Below are positions 17,140 to 24,352 of a stretch of 32,279 nucleotides of DNA, one piece after another. The stretch is from Polyangiaceae bacterium (GTDB lineage: Bacteria; Myxococcota_A; Polyangia; Polyangiales; Polyangiaceae), in NCBI GenBank assembly GCA_025453595.1, contig JALOQB010000043.1, positions 1 through 32,279 on the forward strand, written 5' to 3'. Position 1 is the stretch's first letter. Each line of letters starts with the position of its first letter. Below the pieces are notes generated by a model. It was not told where the DNA came from. It saw only the letters and a list, made by a program, of their open reading frames with translations, and did not search any database. A program made the translations under genes and the position numbers.

Positions 17140-18899
17140 TCTTTTTTTGTGCCCGGTGCCGACGGATTCATCGACGGAGGGAGCTCGAGCTCGATGCTGA
17201 AATCGAGAGGGGACGGTTCTTCCATACGACCGGGGCGCGGGCGAGGCGTGGGCGGAGCGGACGCCGCAGGCGCGGGGGCCACCGGAGCCGGCGGCGCTGC
17301 CCGCGGCAATGTCGGCGCAGGGGTCGGCGCGACGGGGGCAGGGCGGGGCGTCATGGCCGGAGGCTTCTGGCCCGCGGGGGCAGGCGCAGCACCGACCGCA
17401 GGACGCGGCGAGGCCGGAGCAGCAGGACGGGGTTGTACGGGGCGCGGCGCCGGTGAAGCCCCTGGACGGGGAGCTGGCGCCGCGGGAGGGGCCGGCGCTG
17501 GCGTGGGGGCCGCGGAGGGGTCTTTGGCGGCAGGGGGCGAGGGACGCGTGGTGGGCGCCTGGTCCTCGAAGGTGATGCTGAGGTGCAGCGAGGGATGGGA
17601 AGGCAGCGGCGCCGGCGGCGGTGGTACAGGCGCGCCGGTCTCCTCGGAGAAATCATCGAGCACCACGCTGACGCTGGAGGGCTGCTCGGAGATACGCACC
17701 GGCGGCAAGCTCGATGGGATCGGGATCGAGACCGGCGGCACCGAGCGGGTGAGCGCAGGCGGCGGCGCCGAGGAAGGACGGCGCTTGGGCGGGGTCACCT
17801 GGGACGGGGAACGAGCAGGGGCCGCGGGGGCCGGCGGCGCGACCCCGGGGGGCGCAGGGCGAGGGGCCCGGGCGGCCCGCTGCTCGGGCGCCGCCGCACG
17901 GAACGCCGGCGCAGGGGCCCGGGCGGGACGCATCGCGGCCTTGAGATCGTCCAGGTTCTCCCCCTGGCGGGAGCGCTGGATCCGGGCACGAGCGTCCTCG
18001 ATGCTCTTGCCAAAGCGCTGCATGTCCGGCAGCGGCGGCAGCATGGTGGAGAGCGCCAGGGCGAAATCCTGGGCAGAGACGAAGCGCTGCTCCGGATCCC
18101 GGGCGATGGCGCGCTCGACGATCTGCACCAGCTCCGCCGGCAGGTCGGGCCTGAGATCCCGCAGCGGGGGGATGCTCCAGGCCTGGATCTGCTTGACCAC
18201 CTGGAGCGGCGAGACGGCGTCGAACATCTTGCGCCCCGCCAGGGCCTCCCACAGCGTGACGCCCAGGCTGAAGATGTCGGTGCGAGCGTTGGCCCGCACC
18301 CCTCGGGTCATCTCGGGGGCCGTGTACGAGATCTTCCCCTTGAGCACATGAGGCAGCGTGAGGGTGCCCCGATCGGTCGCCTTGGCGAGGCCGAAATCGG
18401 TCAGCTTCACCACGCCATTGACCCCGAGCAGGATGTTGTGAGGCGTCACATCCCGATGAAAAATCGGGCACGGATGGCCCCTCTCATCCCGGTGCAGATG
18501 CGCCGCGTGCATGCCCTTGAGCACCTCGACCGCGACGATCGCGAGGGCAGCCCAGGGCATGTAATAGCCCTGCTCGGTGAAGGACCGGGTGTAGTCGAGG
18601 AGATCGAGCCCATCGACCCACTCCATGACCAGGAAGTACACCCCGCCCTGCTCGCCAAAATCGGAGATCTGCACCACGTTCGGGTGCTGTAGCTGCGAGC
18701 TTACCCGCGCTTCCTCGACGAATAGCTCGACGAAGTGCGGGTCATTGCAGAGCCGCGGCAGCATCACCTTGATGGCCAGGCTTCGGGAGAACCCTCCGGC
18801 CCCACGGGAGCGCGCGCGCCAGACCGAGGCCATGCCCCCCTGACCAGCCACCTCGATCAGCTCGTATTTTCCTGCGAGGATCGTCCCGGGGGTGAACAT
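17136..18899 (-). CDS. Ser/Thr protein kinase with long Pro/Ala-rich tail
   Basis: A 587-aa eukaryotic-like kinase. The domain spans residues ~10-285: glycine loop AGQGGMASVW, ATP-binding Lys44 in LAIK, catalytic loop HRDVTPHN (Asp150, Asn155), DFG at 168-170 and TAPEM at 193-197. All catalytic residues are present. Residues ~330-560 are Pro/Ala-rich and presumably disordered, with a Ser/acidic stretch (VSVVLDDFSEETG) and a conserved-looking end SPLDFSIELELPP. No transmembrane helix or PASTA repeat is seen, so it is cytoplasmic. ATG at 18899 is chosen because AGGG lies just upstream; a TTG at 18914 is less likely. A weak promoter-like pair (TTGAAC at 18942-18937, TACCTT at 18918-18913, 18-bp spacing) lies in the 97-bp gap after cdnL. 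Its stop overlaps the hydrolase start. Confidence 0.92.
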   Translation of the reverse strand: MFTPGTILAGKYELIEVAGQGGMASVWRARSRGAGGFSRSLAIKVMLPRLCNDPHFVELFVEEARVSSQLQHPNVVQISDFGEQGGVYFLVMEWVDGLDLLDYTRSFTEQGYYMPWAALAIVAVEVLKGMHAAHLHRDERGHPCPIFHRDVTPHNILLGVNGVVKLTDFGLAKATDRGTLTLPHVLKGKISYTAPEMTRGVRANARTDIFSLGVTLWEALAGRKMFDAVSPLQVVKQIQAWSIPPLRDLRPDLPAELVQIVERAIARDPEQRFVSAQDFALALSTMLPPLPDMQRFGKSIEDARARIQRSRQGENLDDLKAAMRPARAPAPAFRAAAPEQRAARAPRPAPPGVAPPAPAAPARSPSQVTPPKRRPSSAPPPALTRSVPPVSIPIPSSLPPVRISEQPSSVSVVLDDFSEETGAPVPPPPAPLPSHPSLHLSITFEDQAPTTRPSPPAAKDPSAAPTPAPAPPAAPAPRPGASPAPRPVQPRPAAPASPRPAVGAAPAPAGQKPPAMTPRPAPVAPTPAPTLPRAAPPAPVAPAPAASAPPTPRPRPGRMEEPSPLDFSIELELPPSMNPSAPGTKKE

Positions 18900-18996
18900 G
18901 TCGCGCCCTGTCAAGGTACGCTAACCTGGCCTCTCTGTTCAAACGAGTCGTGCGGGTCGACCCCAAATCTGGCGCCCGCGACCTCAGCGAAGGGGC

Positions 18997-19503
18997 TCAG
19001 TTGGTGAGAAAGATCGCCTCGATCTCGTTGCGCACCTGTTCCTCGGTCTGGCCCCGGGAGATCGCGATCTCCTTGACGATCAGGCCCCGGGCGGTCTCGA
19101 GCATCCGCCGCTCACCGAAGGAAAGCTGCTTGTCGGTCTTGAGCCGGTACAGATCCCGGAGCACCTCCGCCACGTCGTAGATCGAGCCGGTCTTGATCTT
19201 GTCCATGAACCCCCGGTAGCGGCGGTTCCACGTCTGGTTGTCGAAGGTGATCGTGCGCTCCCGCAGGATGTCGAAGATCTCGCGGATTTCCTGCTCGGAA
19301 ATCACCTGCCGCAGCCCCACCGCGCTCGCGTTTGAAACCGGTACCATGATCTTCCGGTCGGTATCGAGGATCCGCAACACGTAGAAGCTCTGACGGTTGC
19401 CGGCGATGTCTTTCTCCTCGATCTTGATCACCTCCGCCACCCCTTGAGCGGGATAAACTGCCTTGTCGCCGACCTTGAATTGAGGAACCGTGCGTGCCTG
19501 CAT
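18997..19503 (-). CDS. cdnL: CarD/CdnL-family RNA polymerase-binding transcription factor
   Basis: A 168-aa protein closely fitting CdnL of myxobacteria (about 164 aa). The N-terminal Tudor-like CarD domain begins FKVGDKAVYPAQGVAEV (9-25), which binds the RNA polymerase beta subunit. The C-terminal helical domain includes the tryptophan-containing NQTWNRRYRGFMDKIKTG segment, where the Trp wedges into the upstream edge of the transcription bubble. CdnL stabilises open complexes at rRNA and other housekeeping promoters and is essential in Myxococcus xanthus. The start is supported by an AAGGAG site 7 nt upstream. It is preceded by a structured 297-bp leader or intergenic region and followed by the kinase gene in the same direction. 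It lacks the HMGA-like tail of CarD, so it is CdnL rather than CarD. Confidence 0.95.
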   Translation of the reverse strand: MQARTVPQFKVGDKAVYPAQGVAEVIKIEEKDIAGNRQSFYVLRILDTDRKIMVPVSNASAVGLRQVISEQEIREIFDILRERTITFDNQTWNRRYRGFMDKIKTGSIYDVAEVLRDLYRLKTDKQLSFGERRMLETARGLIVKEIAISRGQTEEQVRNEIEAIFLTN

Positions 19504-19533
19504 AGCATCTCCTTGGGCTCAGGCTTCCATGCG

Positions 19534-19560
19534 AAAAGGCCGCTCACCTTCGGAGCGGCC
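19534..19560 (-). terminator. Terminator or attenuator hairpin just before cdnL
   Basis: Arms ggccgctc (19538-19545) and gagcggcc (19553-19560) form a perfect 8-bp GC stem with a 7-nt loop. It is followed on the minus strand by TTTT (19537-19534). It lies only about 30 nt before the cdnL start codon, too close to leave room for a cdnL promoter downstream of it. This suggests an attenuator or the 3' end of a small RNA. Confidence 0.6.
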
Positions 19561-19687
19561 AGAATCTTTGTGGGGTCATTCAAGGGTTCACGTTTCGCCT
19601 TGAGTCGCCTGGAAACAACCCAGGTTGCTCAGCTATTCCGGCCCTTTTGCCCCCGGAAGCCTGATGGAGGATTTCGGAGTTGTTAGG

Positions 19688-19724
19688 AAAAACTGGGCCG
19701 GCGCAGCTCAAAGGCCGCGCCAGT
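19688..19724 (-). terminator. Terminator-like hairpin downstream of the Ppx/GppA gene
   Basis: On the minus strand, arms at 19714-19721 and 19700-19707 pair over 8 bp with one G-U. The flanking ACTGG (19724-19720) and CCAGT (19696-19692) also pair, and a T-run follows (19692-19688). This is a good intrinsic terminator, about 80 nt past the Ppx/GppA stop. Confidence 0.6.
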
Positions 19725-19731
19725 GGGCAGC

Positions 19732-19760
19732 ACTCTAGTTCCCCGTCATCTCTGTGTCAA
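19732..19760 (-). promoter_or_regulatory. Sigma-70-like promoter upstream of cdnL
   Basis: TTGACA (19760-19755) is a perfect -35 box. It lies exactly 17 bp from TAGAGT (19737-19732), which matches TATAAT at four positions including the critical first, second and last. It points toward cdnL, with both hairpins downstream. Transcription would begin near 19725 and give a leader of about 220 nt. Confidence 0.55.
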
Positions 19761-19800
19761 CTTGAATCTGACAGCGCGACCAGGGTCCCCCGGGAGAACC

Positions 19801-20733
19801 TTACTTTTTTTCATAGTCCCGGTCGAGGAGCTCCAGGGCGAGGCCCCAGCGTACCCCCCGGTCTGATACCACCAGCCCCGGCGCCCCCACGCGCTTGACG
19901 ATCGCCGCCACCAGCAGGGCCCCCGCGGCGATGACGTCGGCGCGCTTGGGCTCGAGCCCCGGGAGCCCGCGCCGGACGGCGACCGGCAGCGAGGCCAGCC
20001 GCCGCGCCAGCGCCTCGACCTCTGTCGCGTCGAGGGTGAGCCCATGGATGCGCCCCGCGTCGTAGGGAACCACCCCACGCGCCACCGCCGCCAGCGTGGT
20101 CACGGTGCCTGCGACCCCCACCGGCGTCACCCCGGGCCCCACCGGGAAACCGTCGAGCTGCCGCGCCACCTCGGCCTCGAGGGCTTCAAGCTCGGGACGC
20201 GTCGGAGGATCCCCCCGCAGGTAGCGCTCGGTCAGGCGCACGCTCCCCACGTCCAGGCTCACCGCGCGGTCGAGGAGCAGGCCGCTGGGCCCCTGCTGGC
20301 CCACGATCAGCTCGGTGCTCCCGCCGCCCACGTCGAAGACCAGCACCGGCCCCTCCGTCGCGAGGCCGCTGAGCGCGCCACGGAACGTGAGCCGGGCCTC
20401 TTCTTGCCCCGAGATCACCCGGGGCGCTGCCCCCAGCAAGGCCTCGGCCTGCGCCGCGAACGCGGCCCCCCCTCGCGCGTCCCGCATCGCGCTCGTCCCC
20501 ACCGCATGAAGCACCTCGACCCCCGCCTCGCGGGCCTCCCGGGCATAGGACTCGAGGCACCGCAGGGTCCGCTCCCGGGCCTGCGCCGAGAGCTCGCCGG
20601 TGGCGTCCACCCCCTCGCCCAGGCGGGTGATCGTGGCGCGCTCCAGCACCGCCCGGGCCTCGCCCCCCGGGCCTCGCTCTGCCACCAGCAGCAGCACCGA
20701 GTTGGTGCCGATATCGACGCTGGCGACCCGCAT
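19801..20733 (-). CDS. Ppx/GppA-family phosphatase
   Basis: A 310-aa single-module exopolyphosphatase/guanosine pentaphosphatase-type protein of the ASKHA fold. The N-terminal phosphate loop is ASVDIGTNSVLLLV (4-17). Further family motifs are AVGTSAMRDA near 76-85, the catalytic-region ISGQEEA, and the second phosphate loop FDVGGGSTELIV. GVAGTVTTLA follows in the second half. It lacks the C-terminal HD-like domains of E. coli Ppx and GppA, so it is the short form common in many bacteria. It hydrolyses terminal phosphates of polyphosphate or pppGpp, linking it to the stringent response. Its ATG overlaps the last base of the upstream OmpA-type lipoprotein's stop (TGATG), so the two are translationally coupled. 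A terminator-like hairpin follows it. Confidence 0.9.
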   Translation of the reverse strand: MRVASVDIGTNSVLLLVAERGPGGEARAVLERATITRLGEGVDATGELSAQARERTLRCLESYAREAREAGVEVLHAVGTSAMRDARGGAAFAAQAEALLGAAPRVISGQEEARLTFRGALSGLATEGPVLVFDVGGGSTELIVGQQGPSGLLLDRAVSLDVGSVRLTERYLRGDPPTRPELEALEAEVARQLDGFPVGPGVTPVGVAGTVTTLAAVARGVVPYDAGRIHGLTLDATEVEALARRLASLPVAVRRGLPGLEPKRADVIAAGALLVAAIVKRVGAPGLVVSDRGVRWGLALELLDRDYEKK

Positions 20734-21566
20734 CAGTTGGTGAGCTTGTTCAGGTCGAGCATCTCCTCGACGTTCGGCATCACCACCAGCTCGACCCGCC
20801 GGTTCTTCTTCATGTTCTCCGGGGTGTCGTTCGGCGCGATCGGATCGGTCTCCGCGTAGCCCGCCGCGGCCCAGTTCTTCGGCGGAAGCCCGCCGCCTGG
20901 CTCCTTGCCCTCGCGGGGCGCGATCAGGAAGGTCAACACCTCCCGCGCTCGCATCAGGCTCAGCCCCCAGTTGTCCTTGTAGTTGCCCCCCGAGAAGGCC
21001 TTGTTGTCCGTGTGGCCTGCCACCTGGTAGTGCCGCGCCGCCAGCCCCGCGTCCTTCGAGATGACCTCGGCCACCTGCAGCAGCATCTTCTCGCCGTCCT
21101 TCTTCAGGTCGACCTTGCCCGAGTCAAAGAGCACGTCGCCCGGCAGCTGGATCACCATCCGGTTGTCCCGCACCGTCACGTTCAACCCCAGCTTCGTCAG
21201 CCCGTCCAGCTTGCGCCGCAGCTCCTCGAAGCGCCGCTTGATCGCGTCAAGCTGCTCCTTCTCGCGCTTGAGGCGCTCGATCAGGGCCAGCTGATCCGCC
21301 GTCTGCTTCGACAGATCCCCCGCCTTCCCCTTGAGCGTGTCGTTCTCCGTCCGCAGCAGCGCCAGCTCATCCCTCGCCCCCGCCAGGTCGCTGTCGCACT
21401 TCTTCCGCTCGTCCTCCGCCTTCTTCAGGCGACCCTCCAGGTTCTTGATCTCGTTGAGCTTGCCCTGCCACTCCTCCTCGCTGTGGCCGCAGCCCGCCGC
21501 GCCCCCCAGAGCAAGCATCAGCGTCAGAGGAAGTGCCCACGATTTTCGGAATGTCAGTCGCTTCAT
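20733..21566 (-). CDS. OmpA-family lipoprotein with coiled coil
   Basis: A 277-aa exported lipoprotein. MKRLTFRKSW starts a signal peptide ending GAAGC (Cys26). Residues ~30-125 are charged heptad-like coiled coil (KLNEIKNLEGRLKKAEDERK and onward). From ~130 an OmpA_C peptidoglycan-binding domain follows: DVLFDSGKVDL, QVAGHTDNKAF, LSLMRAREVLTFLI, AAGYAETDPIA and KKNRRVELVV, including the Asp (HTDN) and Arg (NRRVEL) that bind diaminopimelate in this family. It would tether the outer membrane to peptidoglycan, with the coiled coil as spacer. The start at 21566 is chosen over GTG or ATG codons further upstream because the signal peptide begins there. The downstream Ppx/GppA gene overlaps its stop codon. 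Confidence 0.92.
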   Translation of the reverse strand: MKRLTFRKSWALPLTLMLALGGAAGCGHSEEEWQGKLNEIKNLEGRLKKAEDERKKCDSDLAGARDELALLRTENDTLKGKAGDLSKQTADQLALIERLKREKEQLDAIKRRFEELRRKLDGLTKLGLNVTVRDNRMVIQLPGDVLFDSGKVDLKKDGEKMLLQVAEVISKDAGLAARHYQVAGHTDNKAFSGGNYKDNWGLSLMRAREVLTFLIAPREGKEPGGGLPPKNWAAAGYAETDPIAPNDTPENMKKNRRVELVVMPNVEEMLDLNKLTN

Positions 21567-21741
21567 CGGGTGTGCTTTCGCTCGTAAATGCCCCGTCGTC
21601 GAGGCCACCCACGCTTCTCACAAAAGAGGCGTGCGACCGGCGAGTGCCACACCCTCGCGCTCGCATCAACCCCTTCCGGGGGTTGGAAATGTCCGTTCTT
21701 TCCCGTCAAGAGGGCCGTTTCACTTTTTTGATTTTTCTGCG

Positions 21742-21770
21742 TTGACAAGCGCAATGCATGGCCATACATC
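21742..21770 (+). promoter_or_regulatory. Promoter of the histone H1-like gene
   Basis: TTGACA (21742-21747) is separated by 17 bp from TACATC (21765-21770), and the segment is much more AT-rich than its surroundings (a T-rich run lies at 21724-21737). An 11-bp direct repeat, acatctgttgc, starts inside the -10 box. Confidence 0.5.
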
Positions 21771-21788
21771 TGTTGCAACATCTGTTGC
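21766..21788 (+). repeat. 11-bp direct repeat at the H1-like promoter
   Basis: acatctgttgc occurs at 21766-21776 and again at 21778-21788, a 12-bp period of about one helical turn. It covers the probable -10 box and transcription start, a position suited to an operator. The binding protein is unknown. Confidence 0.6.
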
Positions 21789-21839
21789 TCGCCACCCAGG
21801 GCGGTGGTTCTGGAGCGACAGACCAGAAAGGACTTTCCC

Positions 21840-22307
21840 ATGGCTGCTGCGAAGACCAAGAAGACCGCCTCCAAGACCAAGACCGCCCGGAAGCCGGCCG
21901 CCAAGTCGGCCCCCAAGACGGCGAAGCGCGCCACCGCTGCCAAGCCGGCCGCCAAGAAGCCCGCCGCCAAGAAGGCCGCCGCCAAGAAGCCGGCCGCCGC
22001 CAAGAAGCCCGCCGCCCGCAAGGCCGCCGCCAAGAAGCCCGCCGCTGCCGCCAAGAAGCCGGCCGCCGCCAAGAAGCCCGCCGCCAAGAAGGCTGCTGCC
22101 AAGAAGCCCGCCGCCGCCAAGAAGGTGGCTGCTGCCAAGAAGCCGGCCGCCGCCAAGAAGCCCGCCGCCAAGAAGGCCGCTGCCAAGAAGCCCGCCGCTG
22201 CCGCCGCCAAGAAGCCCGCCGCCCGCAAGGGCCGCGCTTCCAAGAAGGACGCCGCCAAGGATGCCCCGGTCGTTGCCGCCCCCGCTGGCGACGAGTCCGA
22301 AGAGTTA
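21840..22307 (+). CDS. Histone H1-like Lys/Ala-rich DNA-binding protein (no stop codon seen)
   Basis: From ATG at 21840, with AAGGA 7 nt upstream, about 155 residues are almost only Lys, Ala and Pro in AAKKPAAKK-type units. These resemble eukaryotic histone H1 tails and bacterial H1-like proteins (Hc1/Hc2, AlgP-like). It would bind and compact DNA non-specifically in the nucleoid. It ends in a short acidic stretch GDESEE. At 22305 the codon is TTA where TAA would give a natural end, and the frame stays open through a hairpin into the MFS gene. The following 34 codons include two TTA and several CTT codons, untypical here and so probably not coding. I place the end at 22307 for this reason. 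The alternative is a 592-aa fusion ending at 23615. Confidence 0.7.
21943..22232 (+). repeat. Degenerate Lys/Ala codon repeat array
   Basis: The H1-like coding region is a near-continuous array of gccgccaagaagcc-type units of 9-18 bp encoding AAKKP and AAKKA. It is prone to slippage and length variation between strains. It is coding, not a CRISPR array: no spacers are present. Confidence 0.8.
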
Positions 22308-22336
22308 TCCTCCGAAGTCTCCTGGCTTCTGTCTCC

Positions 22337-22378
22337 AAGCGAGGTCGCTGATAACCCAGCCACCTCGCTTCTGCTTTT
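22337..22378 (+). terminator. Intrinsic terminator between H1-like and MFS genes
   Basis: aagcgaggt (22337-22345) pairs with acctcgctt (22362-22370). After one C-C mismatch the inner gctg/cagc also pairs, around the loop ataacc. A CTGCTTTT tail follows. This is a good intrinsic terminator for the H1-like transcript, although the open frame passes through it. Confidence 0.75.
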
Positions 22379-22406
22379 GGGTCTCTTCCGGTTACTCTCC
22401 CTCCTT

Positions 22407-23615
22407 ATGATCAAGAGCCCTGCCGCCATCGTGGCCCTCCTCACAGGGCTCAACTTCCTCAATTACCTCGATCGCCAGCTGATCGCGGCGGTCCTCCCCC
22501 ATCTCCAGAAAGACCTGGGGCTCAACGACGCCCAGGGAGGCTGGCTCGGTTCTGCCTTCCTCCTGGGGTACATGTTGACCAGCCCCCTCTTCGGACGCCT
22601 CGGCGATGTGACCAGCCGAAAGGGTCTGATTGCACTCGGGGTCCTCGTCTGGTGTGCTGCCACCGCCGGCTCCGGGTTGATGATGACCTTCACCGGGATG
22701 ATGGCAGTGAGGGTGCTTGTAGGTGTAGGTGAGGCAAGCTACGCCTCCCTGAGCCCGACCATCCTGGATGACGTGACGGCGCCGGAGCGCAAGAGCCGGG
22801 TGCTGGCGATCTTCTACGCGGCGATCCCGGTGGGCAGCGCGCTGGGGTTTGTGCTGGGAGGGTACCTGGACAAGCACTACGGCTGGCGGAACGCGTTCTT
22901 CATCGCGGGGGGCCCCGGGGTGTTGCTGGCGCTGACCTGCTTCCTGATCGCCGAGCCGCAGCGCAAGCAGCGGCCCGAGGCGCTGGAGATGAAGACGGCG
23001 CTGCGGGGGCTCTGGGCCTCGAGGCGCTACGTGTGGGCGGTGGCGGGCTTCGTGGCGCAGACCTTCGCGCTGGGCGGCTTCACCCAGTGGGCGCCCAAGC
23101 TGCTCAACAAGAAGTTCCATATGGAGCTCCACGACGCGGACTTCTTCTTCGGGGTTTTGGTGGTGGTGACCGGCTTCATCGGGACCTTCCTCGGGGGCGC
23201 CTGGGCGGACCGGGCCAAGGGCGAGGATCGCACCGCGGTCGCCATCCGGGTGTGCGCCCTCTCGACGGCGGCGGCGATGCCCGCGGCGCTCGTCGCGATG
23301 CTGGCTCCGGAGGGCTCCGTGGTCCTGTTCTTCGCGGCCATGGGCCTCGCGCAGCTTGGCATCTTTGTCTCGATGTCGCCGTTCAACGCGGTGGTGCTGG
23401 GGGCGGTGCCCGTGGAGACCCGCGCCACGGCGATGGCGGCCTCGATCTTCGCGGGGCACCTGCTCGGCGACCTGATCAGCATGCCGCTGGTCGGGTACCT
23501 GTCCGACGGCATGGGGGGCAACCTGGCGGGGGCGATGTTGATCCTGCCGGTGGCCCTGGCCTTCAACGCCGCGGCCTGGTTCGTCAGCGCGCGGCGCCCT
23601 GCCTTCACCGGCTGA
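22407..23615 (+). CDS. MFS transporter (spinster-like)
   Basis: A 402-aa protein with about 12 hydrophobic segments. The start MIKSPAAIVALLTGLNFLNYLDRQ is the usual N-terminus of spinster-like and phthalate-permease-type MFS carriers (NYLDR in helix 1). The loop 2-3 motif GRLGDVTSRKG and the helix-5 region of small residues (FYAAIPVGSALGFVLGGYL) are also present. The substrate is unknown. ATG at 22407 lies 29 nt past a terminator hairpin and has no good ribosome site. The frame is open upstream into the H1-like gene, so expression could depend on read-through. Leucine/alanine codon choice shifts from CTC/GCC to CTG/GCG near 22780. The gene converges on the acyltransferase, 17 bp away. Confidence 0.88.
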   Translation: MIKSPAAIVALLTGLNFLNYLDRQLIAAVLPHLQKDLGLNDAQGGWLGSAFLLGYMLTSPLFGRLGDVTSRKGLIALGVLVWCAATAGSGLMMTFTGMMAVRVLVGVGEASYASLSPTILDDVTAPERKSRVLAIFYAAIPVGSALGFVLGGYLDKHYGWRNAFFIAGGPGVLLALTCFLIAEPQRKQRPEALEMKTALRGLWASRRYVWAVAGFVAQTFALGGFTQWAPKLLNKKFHMELHDADFFFGVLVVVTGFIGTFLGGAWADRAKGEDRTAVAIRVCALSTAAAMPAALVAMLAPEGSVVLFFAAMGLAQLGIFVSMSPFNAVVLGAVPVETRATAMAASIFAGHLLGDLISMPLVGYLSDGMGGNLAGAMLILPVALAFNAAAWFVSARRPAFTG

Positions 23616-23632
23616 CGCCGGGCGCCGCGGGG

Positions 23633-24352
23633 TCAGCGCGCCGCGAGGGAGCGAGCCTGCTCGATGAGGGCGAGCATGGTGTCGCGGGTCTCGCTCATGA
23701 GCGCGTCCCGGGTCTTGCCGGAGGTGGCGATCGGCGCACCGACCACCAGGCCCACGGGGCGCCCCACGCGGGCCCGCACGGCGTTGACCGGGAGCACGTC
23801 CCGCGTCCCGTGGATGCCCACCGGGAGGATGCGTGCCCCCGCCTCCAGGGCCATCACGAAGCCCCCTTTCTTGAAGGGCAACAGGTTGCCCGAGGGAGAA
23901 CGCGTCCCCTCGGGCGCTATCCAGACCTGGAACCCGGAGGCGAGGAGGGCGCGCCCCCCCTGGAGGCTGGCGACCGCCTGCGTGCGGTTGTTGCGGTCGA
24001 CCTCGAGGAAGCCCGCCTGGCGCATCGCGGGGCCGAAGAGCGGCACACGAAACAGCTCTTTCTTGGCCACCATTCGCATCGCCGGGGTCAGCCCGTGGAA
24101 GAGACAGGGGACATCGAGGTGGCTCTGGTGGTTGGACATCACCACGAACGATTCGCCCGCCGCCAGGTGCTGACGCCCCTCGACCCGCAGGTCGATGCCC
24201 GTCGCCTCGACGACCCGGCGGGCCCACCAGCGGAGCCGCTCTTCGGAGCGCTCGGTGGAGACGCCGGCGAGGGCGGCATCGACGAGCGTGGCGCCGCTGA
24301 TGCGGAGCAACCCCTCGACGACACGGAGCGAGGCGAGGAGGGAGGAGGTCAA
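23633..24352 (-). CDS. PlsC-type 1-acyl-glycerol-3-phosphate acyltransferase
   Basis: A 239-aa member of the PlsC/LPLAT family, which acylates lysophosphatidate to phosphatidate at the inner membrane. The catalytic NHQSHLD motif (HX4D, His75 and Asp80) is followed by [16 protein letters not shown] (acyl-acceptor binding, Glu148-Arg151), FKKGGFVMA and an ILPVGIHGT block, in the order seen in the family. A hydrophobic N-terminus may anchor it. The only start that keeps the full domain appears to be TTG at 24352, which overlaps the dnaJ stop (TTGA). It is therefore translationally coupled to dnaJ. A TTG about 15 codons further in is an alternative. Confidence 0.88.
   Translation of the reverse strand: MTSSLLASLRVVEGLLRISGATLVDAALAGVSTERSEERLRWWARRVVEATGIDLRVEGRQHLAAGESFVVMSNHQSHLDVPCLFHGLTPAMRMVAKKELFRVPLFGPAMRQAGFLEVDRNNRTQAVASLQGGRALLASGFQVWIAPEGTRSPSGNLLPFKKGGFVMALEAGARILPVGIHGTRDVLPVNAVRARVGRPVGLVVGAPIATSGKTRDALMSETRDTMLALIEQARSLAAR

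Noticed and set aside
18909-18914. TTGACA upstream of the kinase as a -35 box
   Set aside because: It lies only about 10 nt before the ATG, leaving no room for a -10 box and ribosome site before the chosen start.
21632-21649. Sigma-54-like promoter (TGGCAC) upstream of the OmpA-type lipoprotein
   Set aside because: The -12 element at the required spacing reads GGTCG rather than TTGCW; only the -24 half matches.
21943-22232. CRISPR-like repeat array
   Set aside because: Units are short, irregular and in frame, with no spacers; they encode Lys/Ala/Pro repeats of an H1-like protein.
21840-23615. A genuine evolved histone-MFS fusion protein
   Set aside because: The linker has rare TTA codons and a terminator hairpin, and the transporter keeps a normal family N-terminus at 22407. 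Two genes with a lost or misread stop is simpler, so the fusion is kept only as a finding to test.
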